The notes under the pieces are model-generated. The model was not told the origin of the DNA. It saw nothing but the letters and a program-made list of their open reading frames with translations, and did no database searches. DNA of 64,000 nucleotides from assembly GCF_000151665.1 (NCBI RefSeq), contig NW_013171866.1:248001-312000 (forward strand), given 5' to 3'. The translations under genes and the position numbers were made by a program. This stretch comes from Blastocystis hominis (taxonomy: Eukaryota > Sar > Bigyra > Opalinata > Blastocystidae). Each line of letters begins with the position of its first letter. Within the stretch, counting starts at the first letter, position 1. Of this stretch, positions 10,609-21,965 are shown in pieces.

Positions 10609-13050
10609 ATGTTCAAAAAGCTAGTATCTGATTGTTATTAGAAAGGTGTGACTTGTAGCAACGTCGTGTTGATGAGATCAAGTCTACTTTGGTGGAGTTG
10701 AATTCTTCTTTGACTGAATCCTCAAGCGAAACATGTGTACGTTTCTCAAAGCATTTTCTTACCTTCTATAGCATTCTACGATCCTAAAATTGGACAATGA
10801 GATTTCAACCGATCTCGGTGTGAAGATTGAAAAAATGTATGCAAAAGCGATTGAAACAGACCCAGAAAAGCAAGTGTACGGTCCGGAAACATGTGCCAAA
10901 GTGAATGTGTGGAATTGGAGTTAGTTCTAGATTTCTAAATTGTACGATGAATTTAAATCAATGAAGGAAGATTTATCGGCTTTGAGCGCCCGTTGTAATG
11001 AGTTTGTATCGAAACTTCGTGATGAACAAGCGAAGGAGGAAGCAAAAAGGAAAGAGGAAGAAGCAAAGCGAGAAGAAGAAGAGAGGAAGAGGAAGGAAGA
11101 AGAAGAGAAGAAAAGAGAGGAAGAAGAGAAGCGAAAAGAGGAAGCGAAAAGAAAAGAAGAAGAAGAAAAGGAGCGGCAGCGCCAAGAAGAAGTCGCAAAG
11201 CGGAAGAAGGAAATGGAGAAGGAGTTGGCTCGGCAAGAAGCCAAGCGGAAAATGGAGGAAGAAGAAAGAGAGCGGCAACGCGATGCGATGCTGGCTCGAC
11301 AGAAAGCCATCTTGGAGACGCTGCGAATCCAGAAGGAAGAAGAAGAGAAGAAGAAAAAGGAGGAGGAAGAAGAAGAAAAAGAAAACGAGAGAAAACAAGA
11401 GGAAGAAAAGAAGAAAGAGGAAAAGGAGGAAGAAGAAAAGACGAAGAAAGAGGAAGTGGAAGTGGAAGAAAAGATAGAGGAAGAAGAAAAGAAAGGGAAA
11501 GAGGAGGAAGAAGAAAAGAAAGGGAAAGAGGAAGAAGAAGAAAAAGAGAAGAAAAAGAGAAACGAAGAAGAGGAAGCGAAGAAGAAGGAGGAGGAAGAGG
11601 AGGAAGAAGAAGATCGAAAGAAAAAGCCGAAAGAGGAGGAGAGGACAGCAACGTCCCCCTCCCAGAGCCACCGAAAGCCTTCCTTGCCTCGCGATGACGC
11701 CTCCGAGGAGCTCCGCGAAGAATCCTTCTACCCGCTTTCCTTCACTTCGCAGACCTGGGACGCCTTCCTCGCCTCCGAAACCCAGCAAATCGCCCAGCTC
11801 CACCCGGAATTCCTCCCGCCTCGCGGCCTCCAATCCACCGACGGCGGGCTCTGGACGCTCCAGGACTACTCCAGCTTCTTCCCCGTCGTCTTCGCTCCCG
11901 ACGCCTTCGCTCTCTGCGTCTACTGGCACCAGCCCAGCTCGCAGCGCAGCCTCGAAAACCTCGCCTTCTTCGAAGCCCAGCTCGTCAATTTCCCCGCGCT
12001 CCGCGTGCTCATCGTCGATTTGTCGCTGTTTCCACAGCTGCTTTGCCAGCTCGACGCCTCGCCGCTTTCCATCCAGTGCTTCCTCTTCGGAACATTGGTC
12101 GATTCCGCCGTGGAAGACGTTCAGACCGCCTTCTTGTCCTTCGCGCGCTCGCTCGATTCCCGCTTTTTGGATTATGCGTTCGGCGTCAGACCGCGCTCCT
12201 CGACGGACCCTTCCGAATTCCGCCGTCGCGCGATCGAGCACGAAACCTTCGGCATTTACCCTCTAATGAACGAAATCGCCACCGCGTTAGACGCAGTCTT
12301 GCAAAACCTTCACACGGAATGTGCAGATGCCGAAAAGGAAAAAAACGCTCTTAAAGTAGGAGAACCGCGAACACGCAAATCGTAGCTTCTTTCGAAAGTA
12401 CTACAGAACCTGCTCGACCATCCGGACAATCCGAAAGTGTACCGGCTTCGCGGCAGCTCCGATAAATTGCGCAGACAACTGACCGGATTGTAGGCGCGAT
12501 CGTCGCGTGCGAAATAGGGAAAACGGGCGAAAAGTGCTCGAACTCGCGGGGTTCGTGCTCGAAAAGGAGGGAGACGAGGAATACTATTCCATGAAGGAGG
12601 GAAATCTGAATGTTCCGTGGATCTCGTATGTTGGGAACGAGATCGATGAGGCGTTGGATGGGGAGAAAAAGAAGAAAAAGAAAACGAAAAAGACGAAGGA
12701 GGAGGAGGAAGGAAAGCAAGCGAACGCCGCCACGCGACGCAGTGAGAGATCGCAAGGAGGAGAAGAGCGCAAGGAAGGGGAGGATAGCGAGGAGAATTTG
12801 TCTTATGAAGAAATAAAGAGAGAGTACGATCAAATGAGTCTGCAAGAGCTTGAGTGGGAGAGCTCGCAATTAATGATCCGTCTGTGCTCGGATCCGGATA
12901 TAGCGAAGCTTGTGGAGAGTATTAGCCGCGATCCGCAAGCGGCATTGAGTCAAACGCCCGATCCGTCCTTGTTAGTTGGGTCGATGAAATTAAATGCGAA
13001 TAAGCGATATCGAGCGCTGGCAGCGGCAATCAGAGAAAAAATGCCTCATT
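10609..13050 (+). CDS. Coiled-coil protein with PUB domain, poly(A)-made stop
   Basis: A predicted 761-residue protein with five introns (35, 35, 30, 30, 28 nt). Residues about 90-320 are an almost pure Glu/Lys/Arg/Gln coiled coil. A globular block follows (FTSQTWDAFLASETQQIAQLHPEF..., ALRVLIVDLSLFPQLL) that may be a divergent thioredoxin/UAS-like fold. Next comes a PUB (PUG) domain (LLSKVLQNLLDHPDNPKVYRLR...GRKVLELAGFVLEKEGDEEYY), the module that binds the p97/CDC48 C-terminus in PNGase and UBXN6. A link to ubiquitin-dependent p97 work is inferred. There is no genomic stop before the octamer at 13055: 761 codons plus a T at 13050 give TAA when polyadenylated, after ...REKMPH. Confidence 0.78.
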
Positions 13051-13054
13051 TTCT

Positions 13055-13062
13055 TGTTTGTT
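13055..13062 (+). terminator. 3' octamer creating the PUB-protein stop
   Basis: TGTTTGTT; the last coding T (13050) is exactly 5 nt upstream. Confidence 0.85.
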
Positions 13063-13092
13063 TGACACAAATTCCTTAATCAGCATTAAAAT

Positions 13093-14341
13093 ATGGTATT
13101 TGTGCGTTGGATGGATTACAATGCGTAGTTCGCACCGACTACTAACTACAGCAATGGGGGAGTAGCGACGATTTGGAGTTCTACATGGTTGAGCACCGGA
13201 GATATCGTAACGGGTTCGATCGATGGTTCTACTCGTATCTGGTACCCTATAAATTGAAAAGCTATTGGATAGGTCACCTTCGCTGGAAACGAAATTTGAC
13301 TTGAAATCACAGCTTATGGGAATTGTAAGTGTCTCTAGCAGCCCCAAAATGCCATATTTTGTAACCAGTTCGATTGATGGCACTTTGTGTGTGCGCTCTT
13401 CGCAGAACGGTATTTCCCTGTGCGTTCCATTGATTTTCAGGGGAGGTGATTCAGAGTTTGTCTCTCGGACCGATGGAAGCGTGGAAAGTCTTGTGGACCT
13501 CTGTACGATGTTTTTTTGGATTTGTGATCAGACAAACCAAATCATAACCGGTAACGGCAACGGTATTGTCAAGATTTGGAGCTTTACTAACAACATATCC
13601 TCTTTCTTTGTCCATTTTTTCAGAGTCAATGAGAGAACTGCGAATCAATTCATTTTGATGCATCTTTCCTCATTGCTATACTTCCTCTCTTTTTTCTTAT
13701 CCTATTTGTTTCCTTCATCGCCACAAACTCGAATCCCCCAAAGAAATCCCCACCAACAATGGCTTCATCATGAGCCTCGCCTGCGTATCTTCTTCTTCCT
13801 CCTCCTCCTCACTCCCAGTCCCCCGAGGGCGATCTCCTCGCCACCGGCCACAAAGACGGCTCGCTCACGCTTCTCGACCTCTCCAAACTGCGCGTGCTGC
13901 ACACTCTGCACGGTTCGCTTCGCTTATTTGTTCGTTTTGACTTCGCAGACCACGCGATGCCCATTCGCACGCTCGTTTTCTCCGCGTCCAAGCAGCTCTA
14001 CGCGGGCTGCGACGACGGAAGCGTCTCGTGTCATGACTGCAGAACGGAGAGCTTCGCGCTGGTCGATTCGCTGCAGGGACACACAGGGTTCGTGACGGCG
14101 GTGGACATCTCCGCTGATGAGAAGTACTTGGTGTCCAGGTAGGGGAAGGAAGCGCTTGCGAGGTAGTTCGGCGGATAAGAAGGTGATTGTGTGGTCGCTG
14201 AAGGAGAGAGAGACGCCGCAGACGATGAACTGTCATAATTGCATTGTGTGGTCGGTAGCGTTCTCGCCGGACGGGTCGAAGATCGTTTCGACGGGGGACG
14301 ACGGATCCGTGCAGATTTATGTTAGGAAGGAGACCGTTTAA
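13093..14341 (+). CDS. WDR61: WD40 protein SKI8/WDR61
   Basis: SKI8/WDR61 is the beta-propeller subunit of the SKI complex (cytoplasmic exosome co-factor) and, in some lineages, of the PAF1 complex. WD repeats seen: GDIVTGSIDGSTRIW, PYFVTSSIDGTLCV, NQIITGNGNGIVKIW, FIMSLACSPEGDLLATGHKDGSLTLLDL, DHAMPIRTLVFSASKQLYAGCDDGSV, HTGFVTAVDIS...SSADKKVIVW and CIVWSVAFSPDGSKIVSTGDDGSVQIY, in the same order and spacing as human WDR61. Introns of 27-37 nt. One stretch (about 13,600-13,790), pyrimidine-rich, is not resolved, and the exon joining IWSFTNN to LESPKEIPTNNGFIM is uncertain. Stop TAA overlaps the cleavage zone before the octamer at 14345. Confidence 0.85.
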
Positions 14342-14344
14342 CAT

Positions 14345-14352
14345 TGTTTGTT
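14345..14352 (+). terminator. 3' octamer of SKI8/WDR61
   Basis: TGTTTGTT, 3 nt after the TAA; the T of the stop is at minus 6. Confidence 0.8.
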
Positions 14353-14413
14353 TGATGGAAACCTGAAGGGATGGGAAATATCTGTTTTCCGAAAGGAATT
14401 AGTAACAAACCAG

Positions 14414-16279
14414 ATGCCTTCGCTGTAAGAACAAAATCTTGTGTAAATGAAAGGCTTGTGGAACAAGGACCGTTGCCACATTATTCGATCAGATTAACGA
14501 CACAAATCGTAAATTTGTTGAAAGCGAATTAGATCCAAGGGATAAAACTGTGGAGAGAAGCTTTTCGGATAGTGGATGATGTATTTTTGCCAAAGCACTG
14601 TAGAATCAAGTACGAAGCTGTCAAACAAATCGTGTTTAAAAACGTGGAGATCAATTACGAGGCTGTAGGGAGTTGCGGCATATCTATCTATTTTCTAGTA
14701 TCCTACGTTTGGTGTCACCTTAGATTGGGACGCGTATGGATCATTAAGCGAGGAAACCAAGTACTTTTTGGTAGAGGTGCTAATTTGCAGAAACAGTGCC
14801 ATCCGTCTCTTTTTAGTGCTGAGCGAAATGAATGACATGTATTTTTCTCCGATCCTTCCTGGCATGATCCTAATGCTCATGAACTACATAAGCGAGGAGG
14901 AGGTTTACATTGTATTCTTGTTGTTTTGTCCTTAATTCTCGTCAGATCATATCCTCGATCCTCGAAAATGTAGATCTGTACCAGAAATACTTGATTCTGA
15001 ACCAGCGCTACGAAGAAGCGTTTATTGAAAACCTCTGTACCATAAACCGACGTTGTATGCTTTTCTCTGCCCATCTCGACGCTAGTTGCTAATTCTGACA
15101 ATGTACATTTCTCCCAGCTGCATCCCTCACTGTACGGATACATTCTCCACGCTTGGATGCCCGCCTTCTTCGCCCTCTCTCCCTCTCTCGACGTGAACGT
15201 TCGTTTTTTCGATGCATTTGTGGATCGCGGTTTCTGGGTTTTCATTCCTTCGCTCCTTCATCCACGCAGCTCTTCGCAGCGTTCTACGTCGCTTATCTCA
15301 ATCGCTACTGTCGAGACCTGGAGTACGAGATGGGCACGGACGACGAATCCAATGTGTCCCACGTGCTGGAACACATCAAAACGCTTTCGCTGGACGACGT
15401 GGAGCTCCTTCTCGCCGACAGCATCCACCTCACGTTTGCTTTCGATCGTCCGCGATGAGAGCGCAGAGAGAGCTTCGCGCAGGAGGAGCAGGCGGTGCAG
15501 CAGCTCATGGAGAGCATGCAGCACCGTATCGACGAGGGCGAGAACATCATGAACATCTGCAAATATCACATTTACTACGTCATTGGACCCTCGCGACTCC
15601 TCACCGTGCAGCTCTGCAAACGACTCATGCCGCTTCTCCCAGTACGCGTGCAGTCGCAGGATCCGCGCTTGCTCTACACGTCGCTGATTCACGGATATCA
15701 CGTGACGCACTTGCTGGAGTGGGGCTTCCCGCGGGGATTGACGGTAGAAAAGCGTCGTACCACAAGCCGACGCTGTTGCTGATGCAGATCGAGCACAATG
15801 GGAATTATATCGGGCTGTATCGCGAAGATCGGTGGAGTCGACGACGCGATGCGCACGGCGTTCCGGAGACGCTGCTGTTTTCGATCGTGTTCTACACGAA
15901 GAAGGGCGAGACGTACCCGGTGATTGAGAAATGGAGCGGACGTGGGCGTGGAGAGGGAGAGTGATGGGTAGGAGTGTCGGATGTGTTTATTGACGGGGTG
16001 GAGAAGCCGACGGTGGGGAAGAAGCGGGGAAATGAAGAGTAGAAATATGTGTATGTTCGATCTCCGGATCATTATTTGATGATTGGCGCTGGCGGAAAGA
16101 AGGGGATCAGTTTTTATGCGTCTGAGGACTACACGAAGGCGTATAGTCAGCAGAGCGATGTGTTTTTGAATGCTCCTCTGTGTGGTAGGGATGGGGCGAG
16201 GGGTTGAGCGTAGATTTGGAGTTCTTCTCCATTTCGAACGTCGAATTGTTTGACTTTGTGAGTCCGGGAACACTATCTT
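14414..16279 (+). CDS. TBC domain + TLDc domain protein (TBC1D24-like), poly(A)-made stop
   Basis: An N-terminal Rab-GAP-type TBC domain (LWREAFRIVDDVFLPK..., TFGVTLDWDAYGSLSEETKYFL, MNDMYFSPILPGMILMLMNYISEEEVY, LHPSLYGYILHAWMPAFFALS, VRFFDAFVDRGFW) is followed by a TLDc domain (LLYTSLIHGYHVTHLLE, YHKPTLLLMQIEHNGNYIGLY, DHYLMIGAGGKKGISFY, DVFLNAPLC, LEFFSISNVELFDF). This order is that of TBC1D24, a vesicle-traffic protein. The Arg/Gln finger of an active GAP is not obvious, as in TBC1D24 itself. About ten mini-introns; those around 15,050-15,120 and 15,950-16,040 are not settled. After FVSPGTLS there is no stop: T at 16279 lies 5 nt before the octamer (16284), giving TAA on polyadenylation. 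Confidence 0.85.
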
Positions 16280-16283
16280 GGTG

Positions 16284-16291
16284 TGTTTGTT
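16284..16291 (+). terminator. 3' octamer creating the TBC-TLDc stop
   Basis: TGTTTGTT; the last coding T (16279) is exactly 5 nt upstream. Confidence 0.85.
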
Positions 16292-16588
16292 GGAAATCAT
16301 GAGAAAGAGTGGTGTGGGATGTGTGATGGAGGCAGGTGAAGGAAGAGAGGAATAAGAGAGGTGCTATTAGGAGATAATGGGATGTACTAAATAATGAATT
16401 AATTCGTTTTAGTCAGTATGGAAAACTTCAAACTCGCTACTCTATATCCTTTTCTGAAGGAAGTGTGTTTTAATAAAAAAGGATATTTAGAGAGTATACA
16501 ACACTCCATACTTTATAACTCTACTCACTCTTTCTATCTCCAGGTGTACAGTTTCAATTCACAACGGTCAAAACACATCTGGAAAGCC

Positions 16589-16589
<1 letters not shown>

Positions 16590-16653
<64 letters not shown>
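16590..16653. repeat. (ATT)n microsatellite, about 21 units
   Basis: An uninterrupted run of TTA/ATT trinucleotides, ending with a single C interruption. It lies in a non-coding spacer. Confidence 0.97.
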
Positions 16654-17021
16654 CATTATTTTGAAAAAATATAAGTTCCTATCTATGAAAATTACACTGT
16701 CCAATTTGTATAACACTTATAACAACCTATCACCCAATAAAACTCTATTCAAACTATATCACTTCTGGAAAAATACCATTAATTAGGCTCGCAATTATCA
16801 TAAAACCATTTCAGCCAAACACCTAGTCTACACAAACATTCGTGTTGCACACTCCACATCCTCAATAGAATTCATAATTTAAAAATTCTATCGACAACCA
16901 CGCTGTATCTTGGCAAATAAACACTCGACGGTGTTTTGGAAATGATTTTAGCACTTTATTTAAGCGAAGATACATGGATTCCCGCGGCTAATCCAGTATT
17001 TTGTAATCTTCACAATGAATT

Positions 17022-19404
17022 ATGGATAGATCTCATCAACTGCGCCAGTACTCTTCTGCATATCGCTATGTTGAACATGATGAACGCGACTGGAGACGGA
17101 CCTATGATAGTCAGCCTCAACGAAAGAAGGATGTGAAGATGAGTTCGAAGTGCGTGGCGCTAAGGAGATTAATTATTGCTATTTTTGTCATCCTTGCAGT
17201 TATTATAGCGGTTGTTGCACTTATACTATATTTTTATAAAAATGAGCCCACGGTAACTCGTGTGTGTCCTCCTGGATTTACCGGCGAGCAATGCGAGCGA
17301 AGTGATTTTCTAGGCTCGCTAACATGGTATGCTGATGATTTCTACACACTGGATGATGGGTTTCAATACCGGAATGGCCTTGCATTCCGTATCTATGCTC
17401 CCTCAGCCAAATCTGTTACGATTCACTGCGTATCTTTTAGTGGAGCCAGGTCTGAGTACAAGATGATGTTCCATTTTTTGTGTGAATTGAACTGTAGAAA
17501 GCAAGATAGTGGACATTGGTTTTATGACGTTGGTGGGATTGGCGTCGGATCTGAGTACTATGTAACATTAACAAATTCGAACGAGAAGCAATATCAGCAT
17601 TTGATTCAGAACGGAAAGGAAGTGTACGTGTTTTGTGAATAGCGATGAAGTGCAGCGTGTTTGCCATGAATCAATGGAAGAATCGCGAGCCACTCAATGA
17701 CTACTCAGCCCCCGCGCCCTCGCAAAGGCGAGCTCTCCAAGCCTCCGACGTCATCTACACCCTCCACATTCCTTCCTTCACAAATGGCACCAACGGTTTT
17801 CCTCGTTTTATTTCATCACACGCAGGCCTGGGGACGTATCAATCCGCCTCGCAGTTCGTCAGCTACCTCGCCAATCTGGGCGTGACGGTGGTTCGGATCA
17901 TGTCGCTCGAGCCAGCGATTTGCTTCAGCTCCCTCATCGACTCCCGCTGCTGGAAGCGTCGCAGCAACGTCTACGAAGGGGTCCAGCACCCCGCGTACGG
18001 CTCGCCCGAAGAGCTGGTGGACCTGGTGCAGGCGATCCACCAGAAGGGGATGCTCGCGATGATCGACGTGGACTGGAGCGGGCTCTCGCGCTACTCCGAC
18101 TTCTACGACTACGACGGGAGCTCGATCCCCACGTCGTTCGGCCCGCTCTTCCAAGCGACCTACGACACCTACGAGTATCAATCGAAGACCTGCAAGAAGT
18201 TCGACCTCTCGCGCGGCTCCGCGGGCGAAACGATCGTGTCCAGCGCGCTCGACCGCCTCGCGACAGTGTTCCGGTTCGACGGGATCTACTGGCGCGGACT
18301 GATGTGTCTGCGGCTGGACTCGTCGAACTGCGAGCGCGGCACGGGCAGCGACAACGCGATCAACACGCAGTACCTGCGCGAGGTGGTGTCCCAGTTTTCC
18401 TCGTCGATTTCATTCTTCGTAGGGCAGCTGGGGGCGGCTGAGGGGCAGGTCGGAGAGGATAACGACAACATTTACTCGCTCGCGGGGTCGTCGGTGCAGA
18501 ACATCGTGGACAGCGTGGAGACCGACGGCTTCGGCTTTGCGGCGAAGCGGGATTTGTCGATGTGGGCGTTCGAGGAGGAGGAGGAGTGAGCGGCAGAATG
18601 AACGGACTGCGCTCGATCCTGCTGACGGAAACGATCGTGATGCGGGATCTGATCGATTTCTTGCAAGACACGTCGAAGCTCGCGACGACCAATATCATTT
18701 CTCTCGAGACCGCAGAGACGGCGAACGTGCGGAAGCCGCGGAGGAGTCATGTGTAGGAAGAGAGATTGATCAACACGTGTCTCACTCTCGAGCAGGGAAA
18801 CTACACGTTTGCCTACAAGCGACTTTTGTTGGCACAGTTCATGATTGTGTCAACCCCGGGCATTCTCAACTTCTTCCAGGGCTCCGAGTATCTGGAGGAC
18901 GATAACTTTGCCGATTTGCCTAGGCCTTTGCAGATTGCGGAGAAGGTGGGAGATGGGGGTGAACAGCTGACCGGGGTCAATGCAGGGTTCTTCAAGGCGA
19001 CCAGGAAAATGCTTCAGATTCGCCTGCAGTACGCACTTTACAACATCGTGAAGCCGAACATTTACTTTTTCGGAAAAGAGCATTCGGTGTTAGCCTATCT
19101 ACGAGAAACAACCAGCGAGTCTTTGGTGGTCATCCTTAACTTGTCATCCAAAGATTACGCAGAGAAACAGTGGGAGTGCGAAGGAAGAGGAGTGATGTGT
19201 AGAGTCATGGTGGATTTCCCCTTCAGTTCGGCAAATGTAAAATGGACAGATCTGTTTACTACGGATAATCCCGAGTATGATCCAGAGTTTGACGATCTCA
19301 GGCAAGAGATAAGACTCTTCCGCTGTAGAGATCACTTTTATGAATGGTGTGGAATGGTGTCGATTGGACCTTTTGGAGTAAAGGTTATGCACATTGCGAA
19401 GTAA
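17022..19404 (+). CDS. Type II membrane-anchored GH13 (alpha-amylase/branching-enzyme-like) protein
   Basis: A cytoplasmic head of about 45 residues precedes one transmembrane helix (LIIAIFVILAVIIAVVALILYF), an EGF-like scrap (VCPPGFTGEQCE), a CBM48-like beta-sandwich (GLAFRIYAPSAKSVTIH) and a GH13 barrel. Barrel landmarks: SDVIYTLHIPSFTNGT, LANLGVTVVRIM, GMLAMIDVDWSG (region I; the usual HNH/HSH is lost), VFRFDGIYWRG (region II, candidate nucleophile Asp), TPGILNFFQGSEYLEDD (region IV-like). The usual acid/base Glu of region III is not obvious, so it may be weak or inactive, like the SLC3 heavy chains that share this topology. Introns of 29, 30, 35 and probably 48 nt. Genomic TAA. About 747 residues. 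A role at the cell surface or in the secretory path is inferred. Confidence 0.75.
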
Positions 19405-19576
19405 TTAAAACCTGTAGTATTATTATAGAAGCGTAATGCTGTTTGATGAGTCCTGTTTTTTTGAATCACAATCAATCCCTTCTTCCAAAGCAAAATACCC
19501 TCTATCTAGCTCATATTTCCTTAAGATTACAGATAAAAAAAAAGAAGGTAAAAGTAAACGCACTCGAGTGAATTGC

Positions 19577-19584
19577 AACAAACA
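19577..19584 (-). terminator. 3' octamer of the cysteine protease
   Basis: AACAAACA on the plus strand, 27 nt beyond the stop. Confidence 0.75.
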
Positions 19585-19611
19585 AATCGTCTCTCTAAGC
19601 ATTTAGAACGT

Positions 19612-20544
19612 TTAGAAAGTGGGGTAAGAGTTCATCTGGTTGATACCGCAGATACCAGCTCCAGACTCGGTGTACTTGATCTTCAGGTAACCCTTGTCAC
19701 CCCAAGATTCACCCCAGGAGTTCTTGACAATCCAGTAGTCAGCACCATAACCGACAGCCAGCACTCCGTGGTTCAGAGAGGTTCCGCAAGCGGTGCTATC
19801 AATGACACCACCAGTGTACATCTGGAACACAATGGAGTCAGCCTCCACAGCCACAGACACGGGTCCCTGGGACACAGCCTGCTTCAGAGCAGCACCGTCG
19901 TACATGGGAACCTCTTCATATCCCTTGGGGAACACAACAGGAGTGCACTTGTCGTCCTTGCAATCCTCATCAACAGCGTGGTAAGGATAGTCCTCCTCCT
20001 TGCACATACCCTTCTTCATGGCGTACTCGAAGGCATAGGTCATCCAACCACCTCCGCAACCAGAAGACTGATGATCGCAATCAACGAGCTGCTGCTCAGA
20101 CAGAGAAATGAGCTCTCCGTTAGCAACGAAATTTCTGCCCTCCATGGCACCGGTGGCAGAGAAAGCCCAGCAGGATCCGCAAGAAGCCTGGTTCTTGACG
20201 GGGGTCACAGCTCCCTTCTCTCTCCAGTCAACAGTCTCATCAGCACGCTGCATGATGGGAGTGGCGGGCTTGGTCATCTTGGGCTTCAGCATGCATCCGC
20301 AGAGCTTGGAGTTAGCAAACTCAGTGTTGGTCATATCAGCGAAAGGAGTCATACCGACAGTGTAAGGGTGGTTCTGGGCATTCATCTTTCTCGCCCACTC
20401 CATGTTGTACTCGAAGACCTTAGCACGGAAAGCTCTCTCAGCAGGGAGATAGTTCTTTCCATATCTGGCCTCGAAGGCAGAGAAGTCGTCGCGCAGGCTG
20501 ACAGACAAGGCAACAGCAAAGAGAACGAAAATAATAGATTTCAT
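19612..20544 (-). CDS. Secreted papain-family (C1A) cysteine protease, cathepsin L-like
   Basis: An intronless 310-residue preproenzyme. It has a signal peptide (MKSIIFVLFAVALSVSL), an I29-type propeptide (FSAFEARYGKNYL...KVFEYNMEWARKMN, with GMTPFADMTNTEF) and a mature domain starting near ETVDWREKGAVTPV. Catalytic residues are visible: Gln in KNQASCGSCWAF with the active Cys, His in SLNHGVLAVGYG, Asn in IVKNSWGESWGDKGY. Secreted cathepsins of this type are abundant in Blastocystis and are thought to act in nutrition and contact with the gut. Genomic TAA; the octamer complement is at 19577-19584. The lack of introns contrasts with its neighbours. Confidence 0.95.
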   Translation of the reverse strand: MKSIIFVLFAVALSVSLRDDFSAFEARYGKNYLPAERAFRAKVFEYNMEWARKMNAQNHPYTVGMTPFADMTNTEFANSKLCGCMLKPKMTKPATPIMQRADETVDWREKGAVTPVKNQASCGSCWAFSATGAMEGRNFVANGELISLSEQQLVDCDHQSSGCGGGWMTYAFEYAMKKGMCKEEDYPYHAVDEDCKDDKCTPVVFPKGYEEVPMYDGAALKQAVSQGPVSVAVEADSIVFQMYTGGVIDSTACGTSLNHGVLAVGYGADYWIVKNSWGESWGDKGYLKIKYTESGAGICGINQMNSYPTF

Positions 20545-21025
20545 TTTATCGCTTACTTAAAAATAATTTGAGAATCTAATCAACCACATAGGGCAGTTTC
20601 ATAATGCGAGAGTGACGCACGTTACACTAATCACTGATTCGATGAACCAATCCGAGCAGCCAATCATTTTGGAAGCCAATTATTCTGTGTCATTGCTTAC
20701 GCCGATGATTCTTACCGCCTATTAGCATACCAGACATCAAGAAAAAGGGTGACGGACTCTCTTGTGCCTCAATTCTCTATTTCTTATCAAATTGATTTTC
20801 CATTTTTTTCGATCCTTCCAAGCGGAAATGGGATCGAAGTTACATAGACACTGGGCAATCTTCCCCGTTAAAGATTTAGAGAAAGAGCAGCAATTCCACT
20901 TTTTTCTTTTCTAGAAAGAAGGAAGTCTTTCGGATTTGGAGTGCTCAAACGTGAAAGCGCGAATGGCGCAGCAGGATCCGATGGATTCGAACAAACAAAG
21001 GCAAATAGAGAATTACAGGCTACAC
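20545..21025. other. Spacer between two minus-strand genes
   Basis: It holds the promoter side of the cysteine protease and the 3' element of the p24 gene (octamer complement at 20990-20997). I see no further gene; only very short open frames are present. Confidence 0.6.
20990..20997 (-). terminator. 3' octamer of the p24 gene
   Basis: AACAAACA on the plus strand, about 28 nt beyond the stop. Confidence 0.75.
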
Positions 21026-21861
21026 TTAACCAAGAAGAGCTTTCTTGTTATTGAACCAACGTCGGATAACAAAGATTTGCACCACGGAGAACAAAAAGAA
21101 GGTCACAATTTCGATCAGGTTCACAAGGGACACACGATCGTGCGTCTTCATCACAACTAACCGTTACACTCCAAACCAGCCACCATTACTAGCTCGACGT
21201 TCTTCCTCTTGGAGACGGTAAGCAGCCTGCTTTCCTTTAATATCAGTCGTCATACTCTGGATTTCCTTCATGGAATCGCCAATATGGATAATCTAACGAT
21301 GTCAAGCGAAACCGATCTCTACGTCTTCTCCCTTCAACAAGTCGTCATCGATTGTGTCCAATCCATCCTCTAGACGATAAAGAGACAAGAACTGAATCCG
21401 AACCGTTTTCTCCTTCATCAAAGCGGATATCGACGATCTTGGCCGCTTTAGAATACCGGGTTTTGTCATTATCAAGACAAAACGCATACTCCGAGAAATA
21501 CGGAATCTCGAGAAGAGTGTCCTAGAACTCAGCCGAAAACACACCTTCCTATACTCTGAAGGTCGGAGGATGATCCGGATCAATTCCCAGCTCATGATCC
21601 GAGATAACTTCATCACGACCAATGGAGGTGATCTACCTGTAAACCCTCGCAAGCACCATCACAGTAAAATGAATATCATGTTTGCCCCCATCTAAAACAC
21701 TCACAAACATGTGAGGCTTGTGACCAATTCCCATCTCATCATATAAGCAACGCTTTTCACCAGCTGGAATCTACCAACTGAAAAAGAGAACAGAAAGTTA
21801 CTTCGATAATAACAGACACGGCTACACACAAGACCACACACAGGAGAAACGACTTTTGCAT
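21026..21861 (-). CDS. p24/TMED family cargo receptor
   Basis: p24 proteins shuttle between ER and Golgi as type I membrane cargo adaptors in COPI/COPII vesicles. The spliced product of about 217 residues has a signal peptide (MQKSFLLCVVLCVAVSVII), a GOLD-like lumenal part (IPAGEKRCLYDEMGIGHKPHMF, VSVLDGGKHDIHF, EYAFCLDNDKTRYSKAAKIVDIRFDEGEN; the two Cys are conserved), a coiled-coil helix (EDGLDTIDDDLLKGED...EIQSMTTDIKGKQAAYRL), one transmembrane helix (LIEIVTFFLFSVVQIFVI) and a short basic tail RRWFNNKKALLG. Six introns of 24-34 nt; genomic TAA. Confidence 0.87.
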
Positions 21862-21965
21862 TAATAGCAAGTTAAAAATCGATGAAAGAAAGAAAAATGC
21901 CCCGCAATTTAGTTGTGGAATTCCAGTTTCTTGCAGAATTTTGTCTTTACCACAAATCTATACAG

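Larger units (their letters stand above)
16280..17021. other. Intergenic spacer without a recognised gene
   Basis: It contains the 3' element of the TBC-TLDc gene (16284-16291), an AT-rich stretch with an (ATT)n microsatellite, and the presumed promoter of the GH13 gene. Open frames here are AT-rich and show no family similarity. Confidence 0.6.

Noticed and set aside
10973-12241. 422-codon minus-strand frame full of Leu/Phe, looks like a membrane protein
   Set aside because: It is the complement of the GAA/AAG-rich coiled coil of the PUB protein; low-complexity shadow.
16420-16786. Plus-strand frame with a long Ile run
   Set aside because: Produced by the ATT microsatellite; no other coding sign.
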